Notes: generated by a model from the sequence alone, not told the origin. Shown: positions 10,313-20,294, numbered from the stretch's first letter. The stretch: 64,000 nt of DNA from Sphingomonas sp. Y38-1Y (GCF_032391395.1 NZ_CP135916.1:2449001-2513000), one strand, 5' to 3'. A program made the numbers and translations.

Positions 10313-10593
10313 TAGTCGCGTGCCTTATTCGTAACTGGCTCAGCAAGCCATCTGATGCCTTCCAAGGTTAGATGCGCAACCTCGTAGAACGGCTCGCTCA
10401 CAACCCTAGTCTTGATGAAGCCGAGATCATCCAGTCGCTTCACGCTCCACTGTACTGCCAGCGGACCGATGTCTTGCTGAGCAAAATGCTTCTCAAGAAG
10501 AGCACCGGTCAGCGCCTCTGAAACCTCAAGGTTCTGGCTGATCGTATAAATCGCCGAGAGGACCTCTCGATCAAGCCTTTCAGGAGGGATCAC
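10312..10593 (-). CDS. small winged-helix-like protein between carA and carB
   Basis: The 93-residue product begins [20 protein letters not shown]. It has an alternating helix pattern, then [14 protein letters not shown] and a short strand pair ([18 protein letters not shown]), which looks like a winged helix-turn-helix with a C-terminal wing. I recognise no named family. It overlaps carA at its start (4 bp) and touches the carB ATG at its stop, so it is translated inside the car operon. Its base composition is clearly less GC-rich than its neighbours, which suggests later acquisition. A regulatory role in the operon is only inference. Confidence 0.7.
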   Translation of the reverse strand: MIPPERLDREVLSAIYTISQNLEVSEALTGALLEKHFAQQDIGPLAVQWSVKRLDDLGFIKTRVVSEPFYEVAHLTLEGIRWLAEPVTNKARD

Positions 10594-11861
10594 CGCAGCA
10601 TCCCCACGAACCGCTCGAACAGATAAAAGCTGTCCTGCGGACCCGGCGATGCCTCGGGGTGATATTGCACACTGAACGCCGGGCGATCCGTCAGTTCGAA
10701 GCCGGCGTTGGAGCCGTCGAACAGCGACACGTGCGTCTCGCGCGCGGTGTCGGGCAGCGTCTCGGTCACGACCGCGAAGCCGTGGTTCATGCTGGTGATC
10801 TCGACGACGTTGTCCGACAGGCGCTTGACCGGGTGGTTGGCGCCGCGGTGGCCCTGGTGCATCTTGGTGGTCCTGGCCCCCACCGCGAGCCCGAGCAACT
10901 GGTGGCCCAGGCAGATGCCGAACACCGGCAGCTTCTCGTCCAGCACGCGGCGGATGACCGGGACGGCATATTCGCCGGTCGCCGCAGGGTCGCCGGGACC
11001 GTTCGACAGGAATACGCCATCGGGCTGGAGCGCCATCACCTCGTCATAGCTCGCCGTCGCCGGCAGCACCGACACCCGCGCACCCGCGGCGACGAGGTTG
11101 CGGAAGATGTTGCGCTTCGAACCGTAGTCGATCGCGACGACGTGGGGGCGGGCGGCGTCGGGGGTGTCGTTTAGGGCACGTCCTTCGACAAGCTCAGGAC
11201 GAACGGAGTTAGAGATTGCGCCCCCTTCCTCCGTTCGTGCTGAGCTTGTCGAAGCACGTGCCTCGGGCGCCACGCTGTCGTCATAGCCGCGGCCGAGCTG
11301 CCACAGCCCGCCTTCCCAGCCATAATGCATCTGGGTCGACACCGTCTTGGCCAGGTCCATGCCCTCCAGCCCCGGCCACGCCCGCGCCTCGGCCAGCAGC
11401 GCCTCGACGTCGAACTGGCCGGACGGCGAGTGCGCGATGACGCCGTTCGGCGCCCCGCCCCCGCGGATGCGGCGGGTCAGCGCGCGCGTGTCGATGCCCG
11501 ACAGGCCGATGCGCGCATGCTTCTTCATCCACGCGTCCAGCCGCTCGGCGGCGCGGAAGTTGGAGGGTTCGGTCACGTCCTGGCGGACGATCATTCCCAG
11601 CGCGTGAGGGTCGTCCGCCTCGATATCCTCGGCATTGGTGCCGACGTTGCCGATGTGCGGAAAGGTGAAGGTGATGATCTGCCCGGCATAGGAGGGGTCG
11701 GTCATCACCTCCTGGTACCCGGTCATCGCGGTGTTGAAGCACACCTCGCCCACCGCGGCGCCCTCGGCGCCGAAGCCGCGGCCCCAGATCACCTCACCCG
11801 ATGCCAGGACCAGCACCCCCGTGGCTCCTTCGGGCGCATGACTAGGGCTGGCGTCGGCCAT
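10590..11861 (-). CDS. carA: carbamoyl-phosphate synthase small (glutaminase) subunit with in-frame repeat insertion
   Basis: The product has 423 residues, longer than the usual 380-400. The class I glutaminase Cys is in FGICLGHQLLG, and the His/Glu pair is in SVQYHPEA. The N-terminal CPSase domain begins GVLVLASGEVIWGRGFG. It releases ammonia from glutamine and passes it to CarB. About residues 201-228, in the linker between the two domains, are encoded by a family A palindromic repeat that keeps the frame open. That accounts for most of the extra length. Its stop overlaps the small ORF before carB. Confidence 0.96.
   Translation of the reverse strand: MADASPSHAPEGATGVLVLASGEVIWGRGFGAEGAAVGEVCFNTAMTGYQEVMTDPSYAGQIITFTFPHIGNVGTNAEDIEADDPHALGMIVRQDVTEPSNFRAAERLDAWMKKHARIGLSGIDTRALTRRIRGGGAPNGVIAHSPSGQFDVEALLAEARAWPGLEGMDLAKTVSTQMHYGWEGGLWQLGRGYDDSVAPEARASTSSARTEEGGAISNSVRPELVEGRALNDTPDAARPHVVAIDYGSKRNIFRNLVAAGARVSVLPATASYDEVMALQPDGVFLSNGPGDPAATGEYAVPVIRRVLDEKLPVFGICLGHQLLGLAVGARTTKMHQGHRGANHPVKRLSDNVVEITSMNHGFAVVTETLPDTARETHVSLFDGSNAGFELTDRPAFSVQYHPEASPGPQDSFYLFERFVGMLR
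11178..11260 (-). repeat. family A palindromic repeat inside carA
   Basis: The full inverted pair (CTTCGACAAGCTCAGG...CTGAGCTTGTCGAAG) lies within the carA frame. Read in carA it yields ARASTSSART, a spacer, and VRPELVEGRA. No stop codon occurs and both conserved enzyme domains are intact on either side. Confidence 0.9.
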
Positions 11862-12000
11862 GGATACGGCTACTCCGGGAACAGGGTTGGCGATGTCGCT
11901 AAGCCGCGTCCGCTAGAGCCCATGCCGCCCCCCGTCAACCGGTGACGGCCAGAGCCTCGTCCGCTATCGGTGGCGGTTTCCGCATTCGAAGAGACCCCGC

Positions 12001-12453
12001 ATGATTCGCGACGACATCAAGGCCGCGCTCGTCACCGCCATGAAGGGCGGCGACAAGGAAGGCACCGCCACGATCCGCCTGATCCAGTCCGCCATCAAGA
12101 ACCGCGACATTGAGGCGCGGACCGGCTCGGCCCCCGCCGACGACGACGTTTTGGTGGTCGAGGTATTGCAGAAGATGGTCAAGCAGCGCCGCGAATCGAT
12201 CGAGATGTACGAAAAGGGCAACCGCTCCGAACTCGCCGCCGCCGAAGCGGGCGAGGTCGCGGTGATCGAGCGGTTCCTGCCCAAGACGCTGGATGCGGCC
12301 GAAACCGCCGCGGCGATCGAGACGATCAAGGCCGACCTCGGCGCGACCGGCATGAAGGACATGGGCCGCGTCATGGCCGAGCTGAAGGCGCGCCACGGTG
12401 CGGTGCTCGACATGAGCAAGGCGAGCGCCGCGGTGAAGGCGGCGCTGGGTTAA
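12001..12453 (+). CDS. yqeY: GatB/YqeY domain-containing protein
   Basis: The product has 150 residues and the YqeY-like all-helical fold: MIRDDIKAALVTAMKGGDKE, then TIRLIQSAIKNRDIEAR, and a C-terminal tail domain (TGMKDMGRVMAELKARHG) shared with the GatB C-terminus. The family is thought to bind tRNA or act in amidation-related metabolism; its role is not settled. It sits upstream of dnaG-rpoD, the conserved macromolecular-synthesis neighbourhood, although a GIY-YIG gene and repeats now separate them. It is divergent from carA. Confidence 0.93.
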   Translation: MIRDDIKAALVTAMKGGDKEGTATIRLIQSAIKNRDIEARTGSAPADDDVLVVEVLQKMVKQRRESIEMYEKGNRSELAAAEAGEVAVIERFLPKTLDAAETAAAIETIKADLGATGMKDMGRVMAELKARHGAVLDMSKASAAVKAALG

Positions 12454-12474
12454 GGGAACCGGCAGCGTTTGCGG

Positions 12475-12656
12475 CACGTCCTTCGACAAGTTCAGGACGA
12501 ACGGTGGATTGTCGTCCTCCTATCGTTTGTAGCTTGGGATTACGCCCCCTCCACGTTCGTCCTGAGCTTGTCGAAGGACGTGTCTGAGGCTGCTCTCTCG
12601 CTTGCCGAAGAGCGTACTCGATCCCCCCGTTCGTCCTGAGCTTGTCGAAGGACGTG
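12475..12656 (+). repeat. family A repeats, three copies
   Basis: One reverse-oriented copy at about 12475-12504 and two forward copies at about 12552-12582 and 12627-12656, in the gap between yqeY and the GIY-YIG gene. All share the GAGCTTGTCGAAGG core or its complement. The spacing between copies is irregular, so this is not a CRISPR array. Confidence 0.85.
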
Positions 12657-12708
12657 CCAAACGCGATCCGTTCTCGACCGGATCGCCCTACTCTGTCATG
12701 AGCCAGGA

Positions 12709-13098
12709 ATGGCGTTCTGGGCTTATCTTCTGCGCTGCGCCGACGACAGCTTCTACGCGGGGCACACCGACAATCTCGACGCTCGGATCGCTCAGCATCT
12801 TGCCGGAAAGGGCAGCGACTTTACTGCGCGCCGCCAGCCGCTGACACTCGTCTGGTCACAGGATTTCGCCAGCCGCATCGAAGCGCTCGAGGCCGAGCAT
12901 CGGATCAAGGGATGGTCGCGCGCGAAGAAGGCGGCGTTGATCGCCGGTGACTGGGCCTTGATTTCGCAACTGGCATCATTCGGGGCACGTCCTTCAACAA
13001 GCTCAGGACGAACGGACTTGGGAAGTGTAGACGCTTCTTTCCCCGTTCGTCCTGAGTTTGTCGAAGGGCGTGCCGCAACCGCACCACTCGCCCCATGA
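12709..13098 (+). CDS. GIY-YIG nuclease superfamily protein with repeat-encoded C-terminus
   Basis: The product has 129 residues. The first about 90 are a compact GIY-YIG domain of the UPF0213/YhbQ type: WAYLLRCADDSFYAGHTDNL (Tyr, Tyr-x-Gly-x-Thr), a catalytic-region Arg in LDARIAQH, and a C-terminal Glu helix (ALEAEHRIKGW). Such single-domain proteins are predicted DNA-binding or repair endonucleases. Residues about 93-121 are read through a family A repeat (ARPSTSSGRT...VRPEFVEGRA), so the native protein was probably shorter. The frame ends 4 bp into dnaG. Confidence 0.88.
   Translation: MAFWAYLLRCADDSFYAGHTDNLDARIAQHLAGKGSDFTARRQPLTLVWSQDFASRIEALEAEHRIKGWSRAKKAALIAGDWALISQLASFGARPSTSSGRTDLGSVDASFPVRPEFVEGRAATAPLAP
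12986..13072 (+). repeat. family A repeat inside the GIY-YIG gene
   Basis: An inverted pair fully inside the reading frame. It is translated in the same orientation and phase as the copy in carA, giving the shared pattern ARxSTSSxRT...VRPExVEGRA. Confidence 0.9.
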
Positions 13099-14960
13099 CC
13101 CTAACCCCCGCCTTCCTCGACGAGCTCCGCGCCCGCACCACGCTCTCCGCGCTCGTCGGACGCACGGTCAAACTCCAGCGCGCCGGGCGCGAACACCGTG
13201 CCTGCTGTCCGTTCCACAACGAGAAATCGCCAAGCTTCTACGTCAACGACGAGAAGGGGTTTTATCACTGCTTCGGGTGCGGGGCGCATGGCGATGCGAT
13301 TCGGTGGCTGACCGACAACCAGGGCCTGCCCTTCATGGATGCGGTCAAGGAGCTCGCGCAGGCCGCCGGCCTCGACCTGCCCGCCCCCGATCCGCGCGCC
13401 GCGCAGAAGGCGGAGCGGGCCAAGTCGCTTCACGACACGATGGCGGCGGCGGCGAAGTGGTTCGAGGAACAGCTCTGGGGCCTGGGCGGCGAGGAAGCGC
13501 GCGGCTTGCTCGATCGGCGCGGGGTCAAGGCGGAGACGGCGCGAACCTTCGGCCTCGGCTTCGCGCCGGACAGCCGCGGGCGGCTGCGCCAGGCGCTCTC
13601 CGAGTTCGGCGACGCGATGCTGCTCGAATGCGGCCTCCTGATCGCGGTCGACGGCAAGGAGCCCTATGACCGGTTCCGCGGCCGGCTGATGATCCCGATC
13701 CGCGACGCGCGCGGCCGCGTGATCGCGTTTGGCGGCCGGATCATCGGCGCGGGCGAGCCCAAATATCTGAACTCGCCGGAAACGCCGCTCTTCGACAAGG
13801 GGCGCACGCTCTACAATCTCGACCGCGCGGGCGCCGCGTCGCGCAAGGCGGGGCGCGTGATCGCGGTCGAGGGCTATATGGACGTGATCGCGCTCGCCCA
13901 GGCCGGGTTCGGCGAGGCGGTGGCGCCGCTCGGTACCGCGCTGACCGAGCAGCAGCTCGAGCGGCTGTGGCGAATGGCCGACGTGCCGATCCTCTGCTTC
14001 GACGGCGACGCCGCGGGCCAGAAGGCCGCGATCCGCGCCGCCACCCGCGCGCTACCGATGCTGGCGCCGGGTCGCAGCCTCTCGTTCGTGACGCTGCCCG
14101 GTGGGCAGGACCCCGACGATTATGTCCGCTCGGCTGGAGCCCCCGCGATGGAAGCAGCGCTCACCGGCGCCGAACCGCTGGTCGAGCGGCTGTGGCGCCA
14201 CGCCACCGATGCGCCGGCGACCACGCCCGAGGAGCGCGCCGGCCTTCGCGCGCGTCTGGCCGAGCAGGCCGACACCATCGCGCATACCGGCGTGCGCGCC
14301 GAATATCATGCCGACTTCAAGAACCGCTTTTTCGAGCAGTTCTCCCGCCGCTCCGCCCCGCCGCCGCCACAGCGCGCGGCCCAGCCCCGCGGCCGCTTCG
14401 GCCCGCGCGGCTGGCAACCGCCAGAAGCGCCGCCGGGTGACGAAGCTCGGGCGGTCGGCACCGGCGGTATCGACCGCGTGCTCGCAAAGGCGGTGCTCGC
14501 CGGACTGATCCGCCACCCGGCGGAAATCGCCCGCCACATGGAGATCCTCGGCTCGCTGCGCCTTGCCGACGGCGCGCTCGCCCGCGCGTTCGAGGCGGTG
14601 GTCGATCTGGCGATCGAGGACCATGCGCTCGATCATTCCCGCCTAGTCACGATCTTGGCCCGATCGGGGTTCGATCAGGTGGCGAACGACCTGCTCCGGG
14701 CAGACTCCCTTCCCTTCTCGTTTACGCATGCCGGTGCTGATCCCAGCCGCGCCGCTGCCGATCTCGACGAGGCGATTGCCGTTATGGTCACGCTCCCACG
14801 TGTTGATGCAGCCCTAGCCGACGCGACGTCGGCGATCATGGCCGGCTGGTCCGAAGAAGCTTGGTCACGTCAACAGACGTTGCTCCAGGAGCAGCAGCGG
14901 TTGAAGGCACGGCTCGAAAGGTTGGCGCACGCAGAGGAGGACGGCGACGCGCTCGGGTGA
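13095..14960 (+). CDS. dnaG: DNA primase
   Basis: The 621-residue product synthesises RNA primers at the replication fork with DnaB, whose gene is at the right end of this window. The CHC2 zinc-binding domain reads CCPFHNEKSPSFYV then YHCFGCGAHGDA (about residues 39-66). The catalytic core has the TOPRIM motifs VIAVEGYMDVIALAQAG and ILCFDGDAAGQKAA. A low-complexity Pro/Arg-rich linker near residues 415-445 precedes the C-terminal DnaB-interaction domain. MTLTPAFLDELRARTTLS is the usual N-terminus. rpoD follows after 142 bp. Confidence 0.98.
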   Translation: MTLTPAFLDELRARTTLSALVGRTVKLQRAGREHRACCPFHNEKSPSFYVNDEKGFYHCFGCGAHGDAIRWLTDNQGLPFMDAVKELAQAAGLDLPAPDPRAAQKAERAKSLHDTMAAAAKWFEEQLWGLGGEEARGLLDRRGVKAETARTFGLGFAPDSRGRLRQALSEFGDAMLLECGLLIAVDGKEPYDRFRGRLMIPIRDARGRVIAFGGRIIGAGEPKYLNSPETPLFDKGRTLYNLDRAGAASRKAGRVIAVEGYMDVIALAQAGFGEAVAPLGTALTEQQLERLWRMADVPILCFDGDAAGQKAAIRAATRALPMLAPGRSLSFVTLPGGQDPDDYVRSAGAPAMEAALTGAEPLVERLWRHATDAPATTPEERAGLRARLAEQADTIAHTGVRAEYHADFKNRFFEQFSRRSAPPPPQRAAQPRGRFGPRGWQPPEAPPGDEARAVGTGGIDRVLAKAVLAGLIRHPAEIARHMEILGSLRLADGALARAFEAVVDLAIEDHALDHSRLVTILARSGFDQVANDLLRADSLPFSFTHAGADPSRAAADLDEAIAVMVTLPRVDAALADATSAIMAGWSEEAWSRQQTLLQEQQRLKARLERLAHAEEDGDALG

Positions 14961-15056
14961 TGGTTGATCCCTGTGGCGCAATCCCCATATCGCCCCAACA
15001 ATCGTGGAGCGGCGCGCTCATGCGAGTTGCAAAATCCATACCGATAGGCATGAAGA

Positions 15057-15080
15057 GGCGCATTCGTTGTATAATGCGCC
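15057..15080 (+). promoter_or_regulatory. dyad overlapping a TATAAT box upstream of rpoD
   Basis: GGCGCATT (15057-15064) and AATGCGCC (15073-15080) are perfect 8-bp inverted arms around an 8-bp spacer. A consensus -10 hexamer TATAAT sits at 15070-15075, overlapping the spacer and the right arm. No good -35 is visible at the right distance. The dyad ends 22 bp before the rpoD ATG. It could be an operator on an rpoD promoter or an RNA hairpin close to the ribosome site. Confidence 0.45.
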
Positions 15081-15102
15081 ATCGGGTAATCGAGGGCATT
15101 TG

Positions 15103-17133
<2,031 letters not shown>

Positions 17134-17142
17134 TCGTGGAGT

Positions 17143-17262
17143 GTGCCCCGGCGGAGGCGGGGGTCCAGTTGGGAATGGACAACGTGCTCCCGCGAAGGCG
17201 GGAGCCCAGGGCCGCAGGCGACAGCGCTCGTGACCCTGGGCTCCCGCCTTCGCGGGAGCACG
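17143..17262 (+). repeat. family D half-copy followed by family C inverted pair
   Basis: A GTGCCCCGGCGGAGGC...CCAGTTGGG unit (family D) is followed at 17184-17262 by facing copies of GTGCTCCCGCGAAGGCGGG (family C) separated by a 25-bp spacer. The strong GC hairpin immediately after rpoD probably ends its transcript. Confidence 0.85.
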
Positions 17263-17286
17263 TGCGTGCCACCGATTGACCCATCA

Positions 17287-17314
17287 ATATACGTTCCATA
17301 TACGCGGCATATAC
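17287..17314 (+). promoter_or_regulatory. three ATATAC direct repeats at 11-bp spacing
   Basis: ATATAC occurs at 17287-17292, 17298-17303 and 17309-17314, exactly one helical turn apart, in an AT-rich island that stands out from the GC-rich surroundings. It ends 21 bp before the ATG of the ParD-like gene. The layout suits cooperative binding of a ribbon-helix-helix autoregulator. Confidence 0.5.
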
Positions 17315-17335
17315 TCTTCCGCCGAAGGAACCCCG

Positions 17336-17542
17336 ATGGGCATCGTGAAGATCGACGAAACGCTCCACGCCGAGATCCGGCGGGCGAGCGCCGTCATGTG
17401 CCGCTCGATCAATGCGCAGGCCGAGTTCTGGATGAAGATGGGCATGCTCGCCGAGGCGAACCCGACGCTCACCTTCAACGAGATCGTGCGGATGCAGCTT
17501 GCCGCCGCCGACATCGACCTGCCCGACCTCGCCGCCGCCTGA
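17336..17542 (+). CDS. ParD-like (ribbon-helix-helix type) protein
   Basis: The 68-residue product begins [20 protein letters not shown], a ribbon-helix-helix-like start. [20 protein letters not shown] and a helical tail ([20 protein letters not shown]) follow. This matches the ParD-like family (antitoxin-like). No toxin gene accompanies it. The neighbour, map, starts 1 bp after its stop, so the two are co-transcribed. The ATG at 17336 follows GAAGGA and is preferred over an upstream in-frame ATG at 17276 that would span the operator-like repeats. Confidence 0.8.
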   Translation: MGIVKIDETLHAEIRRASAVMCRSINAQAEFWMKMGMLAEANPTLTFNEIVRMQLAAADIDLPDLAAA

Positions 17543-17543
17543 C

Positions 17544-18311
17544 ATGGTCAAGACGCGGGACGAATTGGCGCTAATGCGCAATGCCGGGCGGCTGCTCGCG
17601 CGTGTGTTCGAGATGCTCGACGAACAGGACCTTGCCGGCATGTGGACGCTCGAAGTCGATGCGCTGGTCGAGCGGTTCATCACCGAGGATCTCGCCTCGC
17701 GGCCCGCGAGCAAGGGGCAATATGGCTATGGCCATGTCCTCAATTGCTCGATCAACCAGGTCGTCTGCCACGGTGTGCCGAGCGCAGACGTGATCCTGCG
17801 CGAAGGCGACATCGTCAACCTCGACATCACGCTCGAAAAGCATGGCTTCATCGCCGATTCGAGCAAGACCTACATCGTCGGCGACGCCGCCCCCGCCGCC
17901 CGCCGCCTGGTCAAGGTCGCGCAGGAAGCGATGTGGAAGGGCATCGGTCAAGTCCGCCCCAGCAACCATGTCGGCGACATCGGCCACGCGATCGAGCGCC
18001 ACGCAAAGCGCCACGGCTATTCGGTCGTGCGCGACTATTGCGGCCACGGCATCGGCCGCGAGATGCACGAGGCGCCCGCTGTCCCCGCCTTCGGTCGGCC
18101 GGGCACCGGCACGCTGCTGCGCGAGGGCATGACCTTCACGATCGAGCCGATGCTCAACCAGGGCACGCGCCGCGTGGAGACGCTCGACGACGGCTGGACC
18201 GTGGTGACCGGCGACGGCCGCCTCTCGGCCCAGTTCGAACACACCGTCGCGGTCACGGCGACTGGCGTCGAGGTGCTCACCCTGCGCGAAGGCGAGCGCG
18301 TCCCGGCCTGA
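17544..18311 (+). CDS. map: type I methionine aminopeptidase
   Basis: The 255-residue product removes the N-terminal Met from nascent proteins using two metal ions. Metal-ligand regions are visible: NLDITLEKHGFIADSSKTY (two Asp), the His in YCGHGIGREMHEAP, TFTIEPM (Glu) and SAQFEHTVAV (Glu). The substrate-site His is in INQVVCHGVP. The ATG at 17544 follows the ParD-like stop by 1 bp. Linkage of a ParD-like gene directly to map suggests that this may be a regulated copy. Another map elsewhere in the genome is possible. Confidence 0.95.
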   Translation: MVKTRDELALMRNAGRLLARVFEMLDEQDLAGMWTLEVDALVERFITEDLASRPASKGQYGYGHVLNCSINQVVCHGVPSADVILREGDIVNLDITLEKHGFIADSSKTYIVGDAAPAARRLVKVAQEAMWKGIGQVRPSNHVGDIGHAIERHAKRHGYSVVRDYCGHGIGREMHEAPAVPAFGRPGTGTLLREGMTFTIEPMLNQGTRRVETLDDGWTVVTGDGRLSAQFEHTVAVTATGVEVLTLREGERVPA

Positions 18312-18385
18312 CCTAGTCGTTGCGACTATGTTGCCGCTGGCCTCATGCGCCTACCCTCCGGACATCCTCTCAGGAGTCGTCCGCG

Positions 18386-19231
18386 ATGATCGAAGCCGCC
18401 GCCGCCCGCATCGCCCCCGCGACGCCTCAGCCGAGCGCGCTGTCGCCCCAGCCGATGCTCGCCCCCGTAGCCGCCTCGCGGATAGCTGCGAATGACGGCC
18501 TCTCGCCAGATCAGGTCCGCGCCAACGCGCTCCTGTCCGAGGACGTCTATCGTGCCGAGGCGACGCCGCCCGCCGGCTATCGCGAGGCGAGCGCCGCCGA
18601 CCTCGACCGTCTCGGCCTCTCGCCCGAGATGCTGGAGCAGCCCGGCTCCTCGTTCCGTGCCCGCGTCTATGCGACGGGCAGCGGCGCGAGCACCGACTAT
18701 GTCGTCGCCTTTCGCGGATCGCAGACGGGCGAGGACTGGAAGAACAACGTCCAGCAGGCGCTCGGCCTCAACTCCGAAAGCTATGCCAAGGCGCTGGAGA
18801 TCGGCAAGCAGATCGCCCGAAGCGACGAGCAGGTCAGCTTCACCGGCCACTCGCTGGGCGGCGGGCTCGCCTCTGCCGCGGCGGTGGCGAGCGGGCGCGA
18901 GGCGGTGACCTTCAACGCCGCGGGCCTGTCGGGCGACACCATCACCGACGCGCGCGCGATCGCCGCCGCCAGTGGCCGCGGCACCGCCTCGGTCGACGCC
19001 TTCCACGTTCCCGGCGAGATCCTGCATGTGCTCCAGCAGGGCGGCGACCGTGCGATCGGCTTTGGCGTCGGCGGCATCGTCGGCGGGCTGATCGCCGACG
19101 CGCCGGAGGCCTATGGGACGCAGCACGCGCTCCCCTCCGTCCGACCCGAAGGCGTCAACTGGTTCGAGGGGCTGAACGCGATCGATCGCCATGGCATCGA
19201 CTGGGTGGTCGCGGGCGCCAACGCGCTCTGA
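18386..19231 (+). CDS. lipase-class-3-like alpha/beta hydrolase, effector candidate
   Basis: The product has 281 residues. The nucleophile elbow GHSLGGG follows EQVSFT, and an oxyanion-type segment YVVAFRGSQTGEDWKNN precedes it, as in class 3 lipases and Mbeg1-like phospholipases. Catalytic Asp and His candidates lie in the VDAFHVPGE and QHALP regions. There is no signal peptide. Instead the first about 55 residues are low-complexity Ala/Pro/Ser-rich, the kind of N-terminus type III substrates have. It opens the region next to the secretion locus. ATG at 18386 with CAGGAG 9 nt upstream. The effector role is inference. Confidence 0.75.
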   Translation: MIEAAAARIAPATPQPSALSPQPMLAPVAASRIAANDGLSPDQVRANALLSEDVYRAEATPPAGYREASAADLDRLGLSPEMLEQPGSSFRARVYATGSGASTDYVVAFRGSQTGEDWKNNVQQALGLNSESYAKALEIGKQIARSDEQVSFTGHSLGGGLASAAAVASGREAVTFNAAGLSGDTITDARAIAAASGRGTASVDAFHVPGEILHVLQQGGDRAIGFGVGGIVGGLIADAPEAYGTQHALPSVRPEGVNWFEGLNAIDRHGIDWVVAGANAL

Positions 19232-19268
19232 CCGGAACCAAGCCGCGCCCGCCGCGCTTGGGGGCCGT

Positions 19269-20096
19269 GTGCGCGTCGCTCTTGCCCTCCTTCCGCTCCT
19301 CATGAGCGGCTGTGCCGAAAGCCCGGCCGCGGCGTGCTTCCGTCCCGGCACCGAGCTGCCTGACCCGGCCACGTCGCCTGCGCCCGATCTGGCGACGGCG
19401 CTCGCAAGCGGGCGAGTCGACGAGGCCAGGCGACTGATCGAAGCCGATCCCGGCGCGGCAAAGCGCGGCGAGCTGCTCGCTCATGCCGTGGCGGGCTGCC
19501 GTGTCGAGGGCGTGGCACTGATGCTCGACGCCGGTGCCTCGCCCGATGGCGATGGTGGCGGTCTGCCGCTGACGTTGGCGCTGCGGGCGAAGGATGACGC
19601 CATGGCGCGACTGCTGCTGAAGCGCGGCGCCTCGCCCAACCCGCGCGGCGCGCCGATCTTGCCGATCCGCACGGTGATCGGCCTCAACGACTTGGCCCGG
19701 GCGCAGATGCTGATCGCCGCAGGGCTCGACCTCGAAGCGCTCGAGCGGACCGGACGGCGCGCGCTCCACATCGCCCTGGATCAGGAACGCTTCCGCATCG
19801 CCGCGGCGCTGCTCGACGCCGGCGCGGACCCGTTCGCGATTGACGCGGGTGGGGCGAACCTCGGCGCCGCGGTGGTCGGGCCGACCACGACCGACGATCC
19901 CACCGAGCTTGCCGCAAAGCAGGCGCTCGCCGGCCGACTCCGCGCGCTCGGCTGGCCCGAGCCGGTGCCGCATGATCGTCAGATCGCGAGGATGGCGATC
20001 GAAGGCGCCTGGCCGCCGGCCGGTGCGCGAGGCGCGCGCCCGGTACCGCTGGAAGTGCTCGCCCTCATTCGCGAGCGGACAAAGCCGCCGCGCTAG
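19269..20096 (+). CDS. ankyrin-repeat lipoprotein
   Basis: The 275-residue product is preceded by GGGG and starts with GTG at 19269. The N-terminus VRVALALLPLLMSGC is a lipoprotein signal with lipobox LMSGC. Four to five degenerate ankyrin repeats follow (for example LATALASGRVDEARRLIEA, GVALMLDAGASPD, MARLLLKRGASPNPRGAP, RIAAALLDAGADPF). Ankyrin repeats bind proteins; the partner is unknown. It follows the lipase-like gene by 37 bp on the same strand and probably shares its transcript. It could be an immunity or anchoring protein for the lipase, but nothing in the sequence proves this. Confidence 0.8.
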   Translation: MRVALALLPLLMSGCAESPAAACFRPGTELPDPATSPAPDLATALASGRVDEARRLIEADPGAAKRGELLAHAVAGCRVEGVALMLDAGASPDGDGGGLPLTLALRAKDDAMARLLLKRGASPNPRGAPILPIRTVIGLNDLARAQMLIAAGLDLEALERTGRRALHIALDQERFRIAAALLDAGADPFAIDAGGANLGAAVVGPTTTDDPTELAAKQALAGRLRALGWPEPVPHDRQIARMAIEGAWPPAGARGARPVPLEVLALIRERTKPPR

Positions 20097-20103
20097 CCAG
20101 CAT

Positions 20104-20288
20104 TGTGCCCCGGCGAAGGCCGGGGCCCAGTTGGGAAAGCCCGAATTGTTTCGCGCACCAGCAGAGACGCTCCAACTGGGCTCCGGCCTCCGCCGGGGTA
20201 CAAAATGAAAGTGCTCCCGCGAAGGCGGGAGCCCAGAGCCACGATCGCTACCACTTGGCGCCCTGGGCTCCCGCCTGCGCGGGAGCAC
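20104..20288 (+). repeat. family D pair plus family C pair
   Basis: 20104-20201 holds facing CCCCGGCGAAGGCCGGGG-type units (family D). 20211-20288 holds facing GTGCTCCCGCGAAGGCGGG-type units (family C). They fill the gap between the convergent ankyrin and DUF1521 genes and are likely bidirectional terminators. Confidence 0.85.
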
Positions 20289-20294
20289 GCAACC

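Noticed and set aside
8462..10315. A 617-codon open frame antisense to carB, with similar long antisense frames opposite rpoD (14836-17091), sctC (31246-33891) and the MFS/epimerase genes (3622-6003).
   Set aside because: High GC leaves few stops on the other strand. The translations are Arg/Asp-rich without domain motifs, and each lies opposite a clear gene.
12475..12656. Possible CRISPR array in the repeats.
   Set aside because: The spacings are irregular, units are palindromic pairs in both directions, and no cas genes are present.
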